DNA of 64,000 nt. Source: Dictyobacter formicarum (lineage in GTDB: Bacteria > Chloroflexota > Ktedonobacteria > Ktedonobacterales > Ktedonobacteraceae). Position 1 is the stretch's first letter. Each line of letters starts with the position of its first letter. The stretch is from contig NZ_BNJJ01000009.1 in assembly GCF_016587435.1 (NCBI RefSeq), positions 248,001 through 312,000 on the forward strand. Direction: 5' to 3'. Of the stretch, positions 8,850 through 18,115 are shown piece after piece. A model generated the notes under the pieces. It was given only the letters and a program-made list of their open reading frames with translations, did no database searches and had not been told where the DNA came from. Both the position numbers and the translations under genes were made by a program.

Positions 8850-9550
8850 ATGCAGAATTATAGATCTATCACTCTGGAAGGCGCGCAGCGTTTCCTGGCT
8901 GATCGCGGCGGAGCTCCAGCCTCAGAAGTTCGTCAGCTTTCTGGTGGAGAGTTTTCACGCGCCTACGCCTATCGGCAGGAGGAGCAAGTCCTGGTGGTGC
9001 GCTTCAGTGCTACGAGTACAGCTTTCGAGAAGGATCGCTCGGAAACACCTTCGACGATGATAGGAGCGGTGCGCTGAAGGGATGGCGTGCCACCTTCGCT
9101 GCCGGAATACTCGACGAAAAACGGTATATGGCACTGCACGCCGAGCTGGTGCGCTATCTTGATTGGTGTCCCGAAGAGCGTTGTCTCCTCCATGGTGACT
9201 TTGGCTTCAGCAACGCGCTCACCAAGGTAGATAGGCTTTCGGGCATCCTGGATTGGGGCCTGAGCCTGTATGGTGATCCGGTCTATGACGTTGCGCGGAT
9301 GAATTTCTGGGCCGAGGCGATGCCCGCGGGCCACATCGATTGGCTCAGTGCCTTCACAGAATATCGGCACACTCACAACCTGCCGCCGTTTGAGAATCTG
9401 TCCCTTCGTTTGCACTGTTATGAGCTGTATCACGGCCTGTGGCACGCCCGGTATTGTGCCCTTACCAACCAGCCGCGTGGTATTGGTTGGGCTCTCCACA
9501 AAGCCGAGGCAGCCGCAGTAGCCCTGCGCGCGGCCACCCGTTCCTTATAA
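8850..9550 (+). pseudogene. broken aminoglycoside phosphotransferase-like gene
   Basis: 8850-9045 encodes the N terminus of an APH-family kinase (LSGGEFSRAYAY loop, then VLVVRFSA). The sequence then shifts frame and resumes in another frame from about 9047, with the catalytic loop HGDFGFSNAL and the metal-binding ILDWG motif, ending at 9550. Compared with the family, about 60-100 residues of the hinge region are missing between the halves. The gene therefore carries both an internal deletion and a frameshift and should make no active kinase. The C-terminal half still has an ATG at 9128 but no ribosome binding site was seen. Confidence 0.8.
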
Positions 9551-9594
9551 ACAGCTCATCACTGTCTGGCAAAACTGTCTGGCAGATATGTAGA

Positions 9595-9636
9595 GTACCG
9601 ATGAAAGTGAATTATAACATCCGCTTTCATCGGTAC
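9595..9636. terminator. hairpin between the APH remnant and the collagen-like gene
   Basis: GTACCGATGAAAG (9595-9607) pairs with CTTTCATCGGTAC (9624-9636). It sits between convergent genes; no clear T-run follows on either side, so the terminator call is moderate. A 10-nt direct repeat (ACTGTCTGGC, twice) lies just upstream at about 9561-9584. Confidence 0.5.
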
Positions 9637-9686
9637 CTACTTGCTAGAGGATGAGCGAGCAGGGGGTTACCATACTGCTCGTTATC

Positions 9687-11372
9687 CTACGGATCGACGC
9701 CGTTTAGAGTGGTCTTTCGGTCAGCCGTTATGGATACCCCGCTGACTACAGCCGTCACAACCGCATTACCACTTGACGTATTACTAATAGTACAGTTAAC
9801 ATCAACTGTTCCAGTAGGAGTGGCCGTGGTGACACGTATCGAATCCGAAAGTGGCAATGTCACATGCGGTGAACTTGCTGTGAATGTTTCGAAGCTTGTT
9901 GTAGCAGGACCACCAGGTGCATCAGATGTGACACCTGTGCCGCCGAAACTGCACACCACCCTCGTATTATTGTCTGTCGCCGTAATCGGAATAGTCGCAT
10001 TCATAATAAACTTGCTCCCTGCCGGTCCCCCTGGCACAGTTATGCTTGCCACTGTTACTGTGTTAGGACACGCGGGGGTAGTACTCCCTGCCGGAGGTGT
10101 ACGCTGGCAGGAGAAAGCCGTAGTTGCTCCGTTCACTACGTCAAACCCCTCAGCCTCTCCCGGAGGGCCTGATGGACCAGTTGGGCCAGTGGGACCAGTT
10201 GGGCCAGTGGGACCAGTTGGGCCTGATGGACCGGTGGGGCCGGTGGGACCAGTCGGGCCGGTGGGACCAGTCGGGCCGGTTGGGCCTGATGGACCTGATG
10301 GACCTGATGGGCCGGTTGGGCCAGTCGGGCCGGTTGGGCCAGTGGGACCAGTTGGGCCAGTAGGACCGGTGGGGCCAGTAGGACCGGTGGGGCCTGATGG
10401 ACCACTAGGACCTGATGGGCCAGTGGGGCCGGTTGGGCCGGTTGGGCCGGTTGGGCCAGTGGGACCGGTGGGGCCAGTCGGGCCGGTTGGGCCTGATGGA
10501 CCACTAGGACCTGATGGGCCAGTGGGGCCGGTTGGGCCGGTTGGGCCAGTAGGACCAGTAGGACCGGTGGGGCCTGATGGACCACTAGGACCTGATGGGC
10601 CAGTAGGACCGGTTGGGCCAGTGGGACCAGTGGGGCCAGTAGGACCGGTTGGGCCAGCAGGACCACTAGGACCTGATGGGCCAGTAGGACCAGTAGGACC
10701 AGTAGGACCAGTAGGACCGGTTGGGCCAGCAGGACCACTAGGACCTGATGGGCCAGTAGGACCGGTTGGGCCAGTGGGACCAGTGGGGCCTGATGGACCT
10801 GATGGACCTGATGGGCCACTAGGACCTGATGGGCCACTAGGACCAGTGGGGCCAGTTGGTCCTCTTACTTTTATGATGATGATTTTCCTCTTGCACTTTT
10901 CGCATTTTTCATGGGAGGGCTGACCTTGGCTGCTAAAGGAGCCCTTGTCTTCATAGCTGTTATCATAGCTACTATGGGAGGCTTTGCCTTTATAGCTACT
11001 ATGGGAGGCTTTGCCTTTATAGCTATTATGGGCGGCTTTGCTCTTATAGCTATTGTGAGAGGCTCTATCCTCATAGCTATTATAGTAGGCTTTGTCCTCA
11101 TAGCTATTAACAGAGGCCTTCTTATGGCTTTTATTGTAAGAGCTCTTATTGCTCTTATTGTTCTTATAAGAAGACCTGTTTTGGCTAGAGGCGTGCCCGA
11201 ACTTATCATTGGTTGAGTGGGACTGCATCGCGTGAGGTTGCATCGAATGAGCATGACCCGAATCAACCTGAACTGAACGAGATTGAGCAAGGGCTCCTGC
11301 CAGCATACTGGCAGAAATTATTGCCAGCACACAAATCAGTAGTGCAGCTCCCATCACGTTTAACTTTTTCAT
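9687..11372 (-). CDS. secreted collagen-like repeat protein
   Basis: The 561-residue product begins with a signal peptide (about residues 1-29). Next comes a Ser/Asn/Tyr/Lys/His-rich region (about 50-155) with tandem [13 protein letters not shown] octa/nonapeptides, then a CEKC segment and an uninterrupted collagen tract of Gly-Pro-Thr and Gly-Pro-Ser triplets (about 172-417). The C-terminal domain of about 140 residues is strand-rich, with four Cys. The layout resembles spore-surface collagen-like glycoproteins such as BclA, in which Thr of GPT triplets carries O-glycans. The next genes are glycosyltransferases, which fits a glycosylated surface filament, but this is inference. The start ATG 11372 has a GGAAGAG site upstream. 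Confidence 0.9.
   Translation of the reverse strand: MKKLNVMGAALLICVLAIISASMLAGALAQSRSVQVDSGHAHSMQPHAMQSHSTNDKFGHASSQNRSSYKNNKSNKSSYNKSHKKASVNSYEDKAYYNSYEDRASHNSYKSKAAHNSYKGKASHSSYKGKASHSSYDNSYEDKGSFSSQGQPSHEKCEKCKRKIIIIKVRGPTGPTGPSGPSGPSGPSGPSGPSGPTGPTGPTGPTGPSGPSGPAGPTGPTGPTGPTGPTGPSGPSGPAGPTGPTGPTGPTGPTGPTGPSGPSGPSGPTGPTGPTGPTGPTGPTGPSGPSGPSGPTGPTGPTGPTGPTGPTGPTGPTGPSGPSGPSGPTGPTGPTGPTGPTGPTGPTGPTGPTGPSGPSGPSGPTGPTGPTGPTGPTGPTGPSGPTGPTGPTGPTGPTGPSGPPGEAEGFDVVNGATTAFSCQRTPPAGSTTPACPNTVTVASITVPGGPAGSKFIMNATIPITATDNNTRVVCSFGGTGVTSDAPGGPATTSFETFTASSPHVTLPLSDSIRVTTATPTGTVDVNCTISNTSSGNAVVTAVVSGVSITADRKTTLNGVDP
10140..10862 (-). repeat. collagen triplet repeat tract
   Basis: About 80 nine-base units encode Gly-Pro-Thr or Gly-Pro-Ser. 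Third positions vary between units, and larger blocks that include the GPSGPSGPS or GPAGP punctuation recur at uneven spacing. This suggests block duplication rather than simple slippage. The tract reads open on the opposite strand too, which is a by-product of codon choice. Confidence 0.9.
10940..11130 (-). repeat. 27-bp-type tandem repeats (NSYKGKASH units)
   Basis: Six or more imperfect units of about 24-27 bp encode Asn/Ser-Ser-Tyr-Lys/Glu-Gly/Asp-Lys-Ala-Ser-His. They give a basic, tyrosine-rich spacer between the signal peptide and the collagen tract. Confidence 0.75.
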
Positions 11373-12011
11373 AGGCAGTATTTCTCTTCCTTTTTAATGG
11401 TTAACCAAGAGAGCATATGCCTGTTTCCTTCAAAGATATAAGAACAAGAGATAGAAGCTATCAGCGCAAAAAAGAAGATAATGCTAGTAACCCCATACAA
11501 CATAGGTTATTTCTTGCTCTGATAAATCTCTCCCCTTATTAGAAGAGGCTGCTCTGTTCTTAGTATAGAAGGTAAATATAAGTTACATATTTAAATACGA
11601 ATTGAAAAAAGTAGTATGTTATTTACTTGATAACGTTTAATTATTGGTATACAAAACAGATAACATGATTAAGATGATATATGTGTTCTTAATAATATTC
11701 TTTATATATTTTTTTACTCCCAAAAATTTATACCTTTATTATAAAAATAAATATAAAATTGTAATAATTACGGTACCACCATGTTTGATACTACTATAAA
11801 TATTAATTAAAATATATAATATGAATAATGAGATAAATATTTAAAGATGCATAAAAACATATTTTCTGACAGATTCATTGAATTGCAACCAGAGTTCATA
11901 GGTGGAAAAAGATTTGATGTTATGTACACAAATATGTCCCACATGAAACATGGGTCATCCTTCTGTATTAAATCTGGGATGATCCATGTTTTGTGTGGGA
12001 TGGGCGTAAAA
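11373..12011. other. AT-rich intergenic region
   Basis: About 640 bases, strongly AT-rich between 11570 and 11850, with no gene that I can support. It must hold the promoter of the collagen-like gene (minus strand) and, at its right end, the terminator hairpin of the membrane-protein gene. The composition is unlike the neighbouring genes. Confidence 0.5.
11937..12000 (-). terminator. imperfect 24-bp hairpin after the 12012-13400 gene
   Basis: Arms 11937-11960 and 11976-12000 pair with three mismatches around a 15-nt loop. It lies just beyond the stop of the minus-strand membrane-protein gene. Confidence 0.55.
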
Positions 12012-13400
12012 TCAGAAACGGAGATTCAACCTGGTCCAACCCCTCTCGCGCGCTGTTGTAATGAGCTGGTGTCTTGTCGTGATCAGCAGCGGGATGAGGA
12101 GGTAAATGCCGATAAAGAGGCTATAGAGTAGATAGAGTATTTGACCGGAACTAAGCGGCTGGTAGACCACAAAGGGATACCACAAGGCACTGAACTCAGG
12201 CGCATAGTAGCATAAAAGCTCATTTCCCTGCCAGGTGGGAGCGCAGACATTGCGTAGTGCATCGTCTGCATAGACCGCGCCTTCAATACCAACCCAGATA
12301 GATAGGCAAAGCACCAGGATGATTACAATATTCATCCACAAGGAGGCATCGCGCCATCGCAAGCGCACAGCGAGTGCAAAGGAGGCCGGGATCGACGCAA
12401 AGAGCAGGTAACGCGGCCCCCAGAACCAGCCACCGTGCCAGGACCAATAGCACGAGTAGATCAGTAGCAGGCCAACGAGGAATCCTATCCATAGGGTATA
12501 GATAGCAAACAGATCCACCTTTGTCGCGCTCTTAACCTTACGTAGGGTCTGGCGAATAGGGAGCAGCAAGCCCGGAGCAAAGAAGAAGATGCCTTTCCCA
12601 AAGGAAAGGAGTAATGAACTCAGACCAAAAAAGATGGGATAGCTGAAGCCTGGCCTTCCGGAGTAGGGCATAATGGTGCGCGCTACCTGTTCACCGGCGT
12701 AGCCACTGGCAAACGGACTACCACGCCGGATCCAGGCTTCAAGCATGATTAGAGCTGCCCCAATAATGATCACCAGAGCATAACGCATACGTTTGTTGGC
12801 GAGCATATGTTTGGTGCCCAGCAGGATCAAACCGATGATCGTGGCAGGGGTATTGACTACACCCAGGATAATGGCACACCAGCCCACTGTAACGGGGCCA
12901 ACAACAATTGCTATACAGCCGACAGCAACAAAGATGGCAGTAAATACCTCTCCAAAGTAGAACAAGAGGTGGTGAGAGAACATCGAGGCCACGGTGAGGA
13001 GCAAGAAAAACTTGCGCAGCAGGCCGCGATCGATGTGATCCTTTAGTAGCCGGTAGGTAACAAGCAGACCTGCGCCAAAGACGAAGACGTTATAATGTGT
13101 GGTCCACCAGAACGTTTGACCGACCTTGTCCAGCGTCCAGAAAGGGATTGAGAAGAGAGGCATAACGAGCGAATACTTCGTGTCAGGTATCTTGCCCCGG
13201 GTTATTAGCTCTGACAGAGCTTCGAATCTGAACCCGCCATCAGGCCACCACATAACATGCTGCAAAAGAAAAAAATTCCCCAGCAGGCCCAGCCCTATCA
13301 AGGCAATTTCAAACCAGGCAATGAGCGTTCCAGGGCGTAGCCTCCTTTGCTCAAGGGATTGGTTCAGGTGTGTCTCTACTTTTACATACTCTTTAAGCAT
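12012..13400 (-). CDS. polytopic membrane protein, probable GT-C-type glycosyltransferase
   Basis: The 462 residues contain about 10 hydrophobic helices and a first outer loop with acidic residues (WWPDGGFRFEALSEL), the general plan of GT-C glycosyltransferases that use polyprenyl-linked sugars. No strict family motif such as the PMT DE pair is clear. It lies 42 nt after the GT2 polyprenyl-phosphate sugar synthase gene on the same strand, so the synthase may supply its donor. The start at 13400 is preceded by GAAGGA. An O-antigen ligase or other lipid-linked sugar enzyme cannot be ruled out. Confidence 0.7.
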   Translation of the reverse strand: MLKEYVKVETHLNQSLEQRRLRPGTLIAWFEIALIGLGLLGNFFLLQHVMWWPDGGFRFEALSELITRGKIPDTKYSLVMPLFSIPFWTLDKVGQTFWWTTHYNVFVFGAGLLVTYRLLKDHIDRGLLRKFFLLLTVASMFSHHLLFYFGEVFTAIFVAVGCIAIVVGPVTVGWCAIILGVVNTPATIIGLILLGTKHMLANKRMRYALVIIIGAALIMLEAWIRRGSPFASGYAGEQVARTIMPYSGRPGFSYPIFFGLSSLLLSFGKGIFFFAPGLLLPIRQTLRKVKSATKVDLFAIYTLWIGFLVGLLLIYSCYWSWHGGWFWGPRYLLFASIPASFALAVRLRWRDASLWMNIVIILVLCLSIWVGIEGAVYADDALRNVCAPTWQGNELLCYYAPEFSALWYPFVVYQPLSSGQILYLLYSLFIGIYLLIPLLITTRHQLITTARERGWTRLNLRF

Positions 13401-13442
13401 AAAGTATCCTTCTATCTCTTTTGTCTTGTGGAATGAGCGCGA

Positions 13443-14264
13443 TCAAACGATTTTTTTCCGTCGGCTACCCACCAATTGTGATGCGGGTTGCTCAGAAACT
13501 GGCGCATCATGCGGCGTGCCCTGGTCGGTCAAGCTCTGCTTAAGTTGACCCTGGTGAGTGCGGTACTGGTTCGATAGGTTCCATCTTTGGAGTCGCTTTA
13601 AAAATAAGTGCGAGATATTGCCAATGCCATCCTTGATAGTATGCAGCTTTTCTTTTCCCACTCGTGTCCGATACAAAATGGGAACCTCCGCGCAATTAAA
13701 ACCTCTTACATATGCCTCGATTTTCAATTCTTGTGAAAAAGGCATACCAGATGATCGCACATCCAGGCTTGGCCAGATCTCTCTTTTAAATACCCACATC
13801 CCTGATTGTGAGTCCTTGAATGGCCATCTGAAAAGCATTCTGATAGCGTGTGTCAACATCCAGTTACCAAGTTGATGAGAGAAACGCATAGCCTCTTTAT
13901 CAAGGTAGGTTAAGCGGTCGGTATTTATAAACTCTAAATTTTCTTCCTCCATTTTCTTAATAAGTTGAGGTAGTATTGAAAATGGATAGGTCAAATCGGC
14001 ATCTCCAGTGGCGATAATCTCCCCCGAAGCGTTTGCAAAGCCTGCAAGATACGCATTACCATACCCTCGAATTGGTTGTACTATCACTATTGCCCCATGC
14101 TCGCGCGCAATCTGAGCCGTTCTATCTGTTGATCCGTTGTCTATGACTAAAATTTCGGTTCCATATCCCATTTGCTTCAGGGCAGAAATGGGAATCTCTT
14201 GAAGGACCAGGCCAATACCTTTTTCTTCGTTTAAAGCAGGTATTACTATGCTGATTTTTGTCAT
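13443..14264 (-). CDS. GT2 family glycosyltransferase, polyprenyl-phosphate sugar synthase type
   Basis: The 273-residue GT-A fold protein shows VIPALNEEKGI at the N terminus, IDNGSTDRT, GYGNAYLAG and the metal-binding GDADLTYP motif (residues 87-94). It closely resembles dolichol-phosphate mannose/glucose synthases (DPM1/DPG-like) and has no C-terminal membrane helices. It would load a sugar onto a polyprenyl phosphate at the inner face of the membrane. The downstream partner is the polytopic gene at 12012, and several further GT-C-like genes follow on the other side, so it probably feeds the local surface-glycan system. A GGAGG site precedes the start. Confidence 0.9.
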   Translation of the reverse strand: MTKISIVIPALNEEKGIGLVLQEIPISALKQMGYGTEILVIDNGSTDRTAQIAREHGAIVIVQPIRGYGNAYLAGFANASGEIIATGDADLTYPFSILPQLIKKMEEENLEFINTDRLTYLDKEAMRFSHQLGNWMLTHAIRMLFRWPFKDSQSGMWVFKREIWPSLDVRSSGMPFSQELKIEAYVRGFNCAEVPILYRTRVGKEKLHTIKDGIGNISHLFLKRLQRWNLSNQYRTHQGQLKQSLTDQGTPHDAPVSEQPASQLVGSRRKKIV

Positions 14265-14610
14265 CTATTTACCTCCACCTTTTATTCACCGCTGGCAACG
14301 CTTCTGATGACATGATAACTAGCGACACCAAATTATTCGGGATAAACATAAAGAATACGTATAATATTGATATAGGAGTAAAAGAAAGTAAAAAGATAAA
14401 CTTGCATTTTCGGGGAGGTTGCGGGCTATTGCCTATGAACTGGTGAACTGTGAGATCTCACCAGCCTTCTACTTTACTGTAGCAAATCTGCAAGTATTTT
14501 GGGGGATATGGGTAGAATGAAATTAAACAATCACTATTCAGCAGGGGTTCCAGCAGGCCTCAAGGCTTATTAACGATGTGGAAAAGAAAATAAGCCAGAG
14601 AGGGGTATAA

Positions 14611-14674
14611 AAGTTCCCCACAAATTCCCCTCACATTCCGCCTGACAAAGCGGACACAGAGACGCAGGGAACTT
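14611..14674 (+). promoter_or_regulatory. structured leader of GT-C gene A
   Basis: AAGTTCCC (14611-14618) can pair with GGGAACTT (14667-14674), enclosing a second stem TCCGC...GCGGA (14637-14654). Both stems are preserved in the second copy (16388-16447) although the sequence between them differs. The leader is about 50 nt before the start codon. It may control expression; no known riboswitch class was recognised. Confidence 0.4.
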
Positions 14675-14719
14675 GAATAGTGACATTAAAAGCGAAGGGT
14701 TGCAGAGGAGAACAGAATC

Positions 14720-16105
14720 ATGAATGATATTCAGGTAAAAAGCAAAGAAATACAATTAGAAACAATTGAGCATGAATTAAATGTAGAAGAAGATATAGAA
14801 GCAAAGTATTTCTATATCATAAAAAACATCATACAAAAAGGGAAAAAAGTAGAATATCTTTTGATCGTGGCTAGTTTTCTATTAGCCTTGATGTTAAGAA
14901 TAACTGTGATACCGTTTGAAAGTGCGGACTATCACACTTATCTTATCGTGTGGTATAATTTTATCCACACATATGGCGGATTTGCCGCATTAAAATACAC
15001 TGTTGGTAACTATACCCCCTTCTATCTCTATTTTATTGCGCTGATAACATATATTCCGCTTTCACCACTTGTGTTGTTCAAAGCGCTCTCTATCTTCTTT
15101 GATTTTGTGCTGGCCTTTGGGGTCTATCTCATCGTCAAACTCAAATACCAGAGCAGCTACGTACCGCTTATTGCCTCACTGCTCGTGTTATTTGCCCCAA
15201 CCATTTTTCTGAACAGCGCTCTGTGGGGTCAGTGTGACGTGATCTATACCGCGTTCGCTGTAATGGGCTTGTACTTCTTCTTGAGGAAACGCCCTGGATT
15301 CGCCTGTTTATTTTTCGGCCTCTCACTCTCATTTAAGCCACAAGCAGCCTTTCTGCTTCCATTGTTGCTCTTTTTATGGATGAAAAGGGAGGTTTATCTC
15401 AAGCATCTGGTTATAATACCAGCCTCTTACCTGGTGATGATTTTTCCTGCTTTCCTCCTTGGTAGGCCATTTACGGATTTATTAACCATATACCTGACAG
15501 CTGCCGGGGATGTGCCATATATAACCCTCAATGCTCCCAACTTCTGGCAGTGGTTCCCGAACTCTCAGTTTTCGATCCTTCATGATGCAGCTTTGGTCTT
15601 GACTATGGCATGCATCGCTATGCTGTATTTTGTTGTGTATGCGCGTCAGCAAAAAGTTTCGTCCCACCTGCTGATCCTGCTGGCGTTGATTTTTGTGCTC
15701 TGTGTTCCGTTTTTCATGCCACAGATGCATGAAAGATATTTCTACATGGCAGATGTCATATCTATTATTTACGCCTTCTATGTACCCAGGCAATTCTATC
15801 TTGCCATTGCTGTACAACTGGCGTCACTGTTCGCTTATCTGCCTTTTCTGTTTGTTATGACAGTGATCAACCTATCCTGGTTACCCTTCCTCATTTTAGG
15901 GGCCATGATCATTACGATCGGCACATTAATCAAAGCCCTCTATTTTGCAGACCATCAGCACATAGCCACGCAAGTAGAGAATGAGGCACCCTTGGAAAAT
16001 ATACCGATAGCCACGCAAGTAGAGAATGAGGCACCCTTGGAAAATATACCGATAGCCACGCAAGTAGAGAATGAGGCACCCTTGGAAAATATATCCATTC
16101 CTTAA
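14720..16105 (+). CDS. GT-C-type polytopic glycosyltransferase, paralogue A
   Basis: The 461 residues start at ATG 14720 after AGGAG. A charged, hydrophilic N-terminal segment of about 45 residues precedes roughly 10-11 membrane helices. The first outer loop carries an acidic motif (FESADYHTYL), and W-G-Q-CD in a later loop fits GT-C mannosyl/glucosyltransferases of the ALG6/8 or DUF2029 type. The C terminus has three copies of a 15-residue unit (IATQVENEAPLENIP); the sister gene has one. The downstream paralogue differs mainly in two outer-loop regions, which suggests different acceptors or sugars. The substrate is unknown. Confidence 0.83.
   Translation: MNDIQVKSKEIQLETIEHELNVEEDIEAKYFYIIKNIIQKGKKVEYLLIVASFLLALMLRITVIPFESADYHTYLIVWYNFIHTYGGFAALKYTVGNYTPFYLYFIALITYIPLSPLVLFKALSIFFDFVLAFGVYLIVKLKYQSSYVPLIASLLVLFAPTIFLNSALWGQCDVIYTAFAVMGLYFFLRKRPGFACLFFGLSLSFKPQAAFLLPLLLFLWMKREVYLKHLVIIPASYLVMIFPAFLLGRPFTDLLTIYLTAAGDVPYITLNAPNFWQWFPNSQFSILHDAALVLTMACIAMLYFVVYARQQKVSSHLLILLALIFVLCVPFFMPQMHERYFYMADVISIIYAFYVPRQFYLAIAVQLASLFAYLPFLFVMTVINLSWLPFLILGAMIITIGTLIKALYFADHQHIATQVENEAPLENIPIATQVENEAPLENIPIATQVENEAPLENISIP
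15959..16095 (+). repeat. three in-frame 45-bp tandem repeats
   Basis: Three nearly identical 45-bp units at the 3' end of the gene each encode IATQVENEAPLENIP. The paralogue at 16494 has a single unit, so the expansion happened after the duplication. It adds an acidic cytoplasmic tail of variable length. Confidence 0.9.
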
Positions 16106-16143
16106 AGAAGCCATCACAGTCTCTATTCCTTTTTTACCAAAGA

Positions 16144-16188
16144 CGAGCGAGAAAGCCTCACTCATTCATGGTGGGGCTTTCTCGCTCG
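16144..16188 (+). terminator. intrinsic terminator of GT-C gene A
   Basis: Arms 16144-16161 and 16171-16188 form an 18-bp stem with one G-U pair, followed by a T-rich run (GTTTTTTGTTT). The homologous terminator of the sister gene (17833-17871) has a different stem sequence that pairs equally well. Confidence 0.85.
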
Positions 16189-16493
16189 CTGTTTTTTGTT
16201 TGAGGCATGTGATAGGTCAGTTGGTCGGTTGAGCCGTAGTTGTCCACTTTACCGGTGAGAACCTGCAAGTATTTTGGCGGATATGGGTAAACTGAAATTA
16301 AAAGCTCACTATTCAGCAGGAGTTCCAACAGGCCTGCAAGGCTCATTGGTGGTGTGAGAAAGGGAGCAAACTGGAGGGGGGCATGAAAGTTCCCTTCACA
16401 TCTCCCATATTCCGCCTGATAAAGCGGACACAGAGACGCGGGGAACTCGAATAGTGACATTAAAAGCGAAGGGTTGCAGAGGAGAACAGAATC

Positions 16494-17792
16494 ATGAACG
16501 ACATTCAAGTAAAAAGCAAAGAAACGAAAGTAGAACCAATTGAGTATCAGTTAAACACAGAGCGTGAAAATATAGAAGCAAAGTCTTTCTATATCATAAA
16601 AAACATCATACAAAAAGGGAAAAAAGTAGAATATCTTTTGATCGTGGCTATCTTGCTATTAGCCTTGATGTTAAGGATATCTTTAATACCGTTTGAAAGT
16701 GGTGACTATTGGAATGGTCTTATGGTATGGTATAACTTTATTCAAGCCCATGACGGATTTGCCGCATTAAAATACATTGCTAGTGACTATACCCCCTTCT
16801 ATCTCTATTTTGTCGCGCTGATAACATATATTCCGCTTTCACCACTTGTGTTGTTCAAAGCGCTCTCTATCTTCTTTGATTTTGTGCTGGCCTTTGGGGT
16901 CTATCTCATCATCAAACTCAAATACCAGAGCAGCTACGTACCGCTTATTGCCTCACTGCTCGTGTTATTTGCCCCAACCATTTTTCTGAACAGCGCTCTG
17001 TGGGGTCAGTGTGACGTGATCTATACCGCGTTCGCTGTAATGGGCTTGTACTTCCTCTTGAGGAAACGCCCTGGATTCGCCTGTTTATTTTTCGGCCTCT
17101 CACTCTCATTTAAGCCACAAGCAGTCTTTCTGCTTCCATTGTTGCTCTTTTTATGGATGAAAAGGGAGGTTTATCTCAAGCATCTGGTTATAATACCAGC
17201 CTCTTACCTGGTGATGATTTTTCCTGCTTTCCTCCTTGGTAGACCACTTGTGGATCTATTAACCATATACGTGAGAGTGTCTGGGGAGTATCCCTCTTTA
17301 ACCCTTAGTGCTCCCACTTTCTGGCAGTGGTTCCCGAACTCTCAGTTTTCAGTGTTTTGTTATTCAGGCTTGATATTGGCTATAGCATGCATCCTTATGC
17401 TGTGTTTTGTTGTGTATGTGCGTCAGCAAAAAGTTTCGTCCCACCTGCTGATCCTGCTGGCATTTATCTTTGTGCTCAGTGTTCCGTTCTTTTTGCCGGA
17501 AATGCATGAAAGATATTTCTACATGGCAGATGTCATATCTATTATTTACGCCTTCTATGTACCCAGGCAATTCTATCTTGCCATTGCTGTACAACTGGCG
17601 TCACTGTTCGCTTATATGCCTTTTCTATTTAACATGACAGTGATCAACCTATCCTGGTTACCCTTCCTCATTTTAGGGACTATGATCATTACGATCGGCA
17701 CGTTAATCAAAGCCCTCTATTTTGCAGATCATCAGCACATAGCCACGCAAGTTGAGAATGAGGCACCCTTGGAAAATATACCCATTCCTTAG
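16494..17792 (+). CDS. GT-C-type polytopic glycosyltransferase, paralogue B
   Basis: The 432 residues have the same topology as the preceding gene and start after the same AGAGGAG leader. The membrane core from about residue 110 to 240 is almost identical to paralogue A. In contrast, the first outer loop (ESGDYWNGLMVW here) and the stretch around 255-310 (between TIY and ACI) have changed at many positions. The change pattern suggests exchange or selection on substrate-facing loops. It carries a single copy of the C-terminal 15-residue unit. It probably transfers a polyprenyl-linked sugar outside the membrane; the sugar is unknown. Confidence 0.83.
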   Translation: MNDIQVKSKETKVEPIEYQLNTERENIEAKSFYIIKNIIQKGKKVEYLLIVAILLLALMLRISLIPFESGDYWNGLMVWYNFIQAHDGFAALKYIASDYTPFYLYFVALITYIPLSPLVLFKALSIFFDFVLAFGVYLIIKLKYQSSYVPLIASLLVLFAPTIFLNSALWGQCDVIYTAFAVMGLYFLLRKRPGFACLFFGLSLSFKPQAVFLLPLLLFLWMKREVYLKHLVIIPASYLVMIFPAFLLGRPLVDLLTIYVRVSGEYPSLTLSAPTFWQWFPNSQFSVFCYSGLILAIACILMLCFVVYVRQQKVSSHLLILLAFIFVLSVPFFLPEMHERYFYMADVISIIYAFYVPRQFYLAIAVQLASLFAYMPFLFNMTVINLSWLPFLILGTMIITIGTLIKALYFADHQHIATQVENEAPLENIPIP

Positions 17793-17832
17793 GAGGCCAT
17801 CACAGTCTCTATTCCTTTTTTACCAAAGACAA

Positions 17833-17871
17833 GCGAGTCATCCCTACCCATTCATGGTGGGGATGACTCGC
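17833..17871 (+). terminator. intrinsic terminator of GT-C gene B
   Basis: Arms 17833-17848 and 17856-17871 pair with one G-U, then a T-rich run. Compared with the sister terminator, five or more stem positions changed on both arms so that pairing was kept. 17872-18115 holds no gene. Confidence 0.8.
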
Positions 17872-18115
17872 CGTTTCTTGTTTGGGATATGGGATGGGCC
17901 GGTCAGGAGGTTGGGTCAACCCATACTATGTATGCATCTCAAGCCTGCCTGATGATTTCCTGCCATAGTTACGTCGTTGCTAAATTCTATCGATGAATAC
18001 AATTTCGTGCCGGGCGCATACTGGTTGTGAAAGCAGATCCTGATCAAATCTGGTATCAGGTGAATATCTGCGGATGTCAGTAGCAATGATACAAAAGTGA
18101 GGAGCAGTAACAACC

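Larger units (their letters stand above)
14486..16195 (+). repeat. tandem duplication, unit 1 (about 1.7 kb)
   Basis: The segment from the GCAAGTATTTT motif near 14486 through the GT-C gene and its terminator is repeated at 16266-17880. The shared parts include the leader, ribosome binding site, most of the coding region and the 3' sequence ATCACAGTCTCTATTCC. The copies are near-identical over long stretches but differ sharply in a few coding loops. Confidence 0.9.
16266..17880 (+). repeat. tandem duplication, unit 2
   Basis: Second copy of the segment at 14486-16195, with the same order of leader, gene and terminator. 16106-16493 holds no other gene. Confidence 0.9.

Noticed and set aside
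9709..10923. Long plus-strand frame full of Gly-Pro-Val triplets opposite the collagen-like gene
   Set aside because: It is the complement of GGN-CCN codons; it has no signal peptide or ribosome binding site, while the minus-strand frame has both.
11847..12131. Plus-strand 94-codon frame in the AT-rich spacer
   Set aside because: It runs through the terminator hairpin and overlaps the end of the minus-strand membrane-protein gene.
14611..14674. Known riboswitch classes for the GT-C leader
   Set aside because: Stem pattern and unpaired bases do not match cyclic-di-GMP, SAM, glycine or T-box leaders as far as can be judged by eye.
15959..16095. Regular repeats considered as CRISPR
   Set aside because: The units are contiguous, in frame and have no spacers; no cas gene is present.
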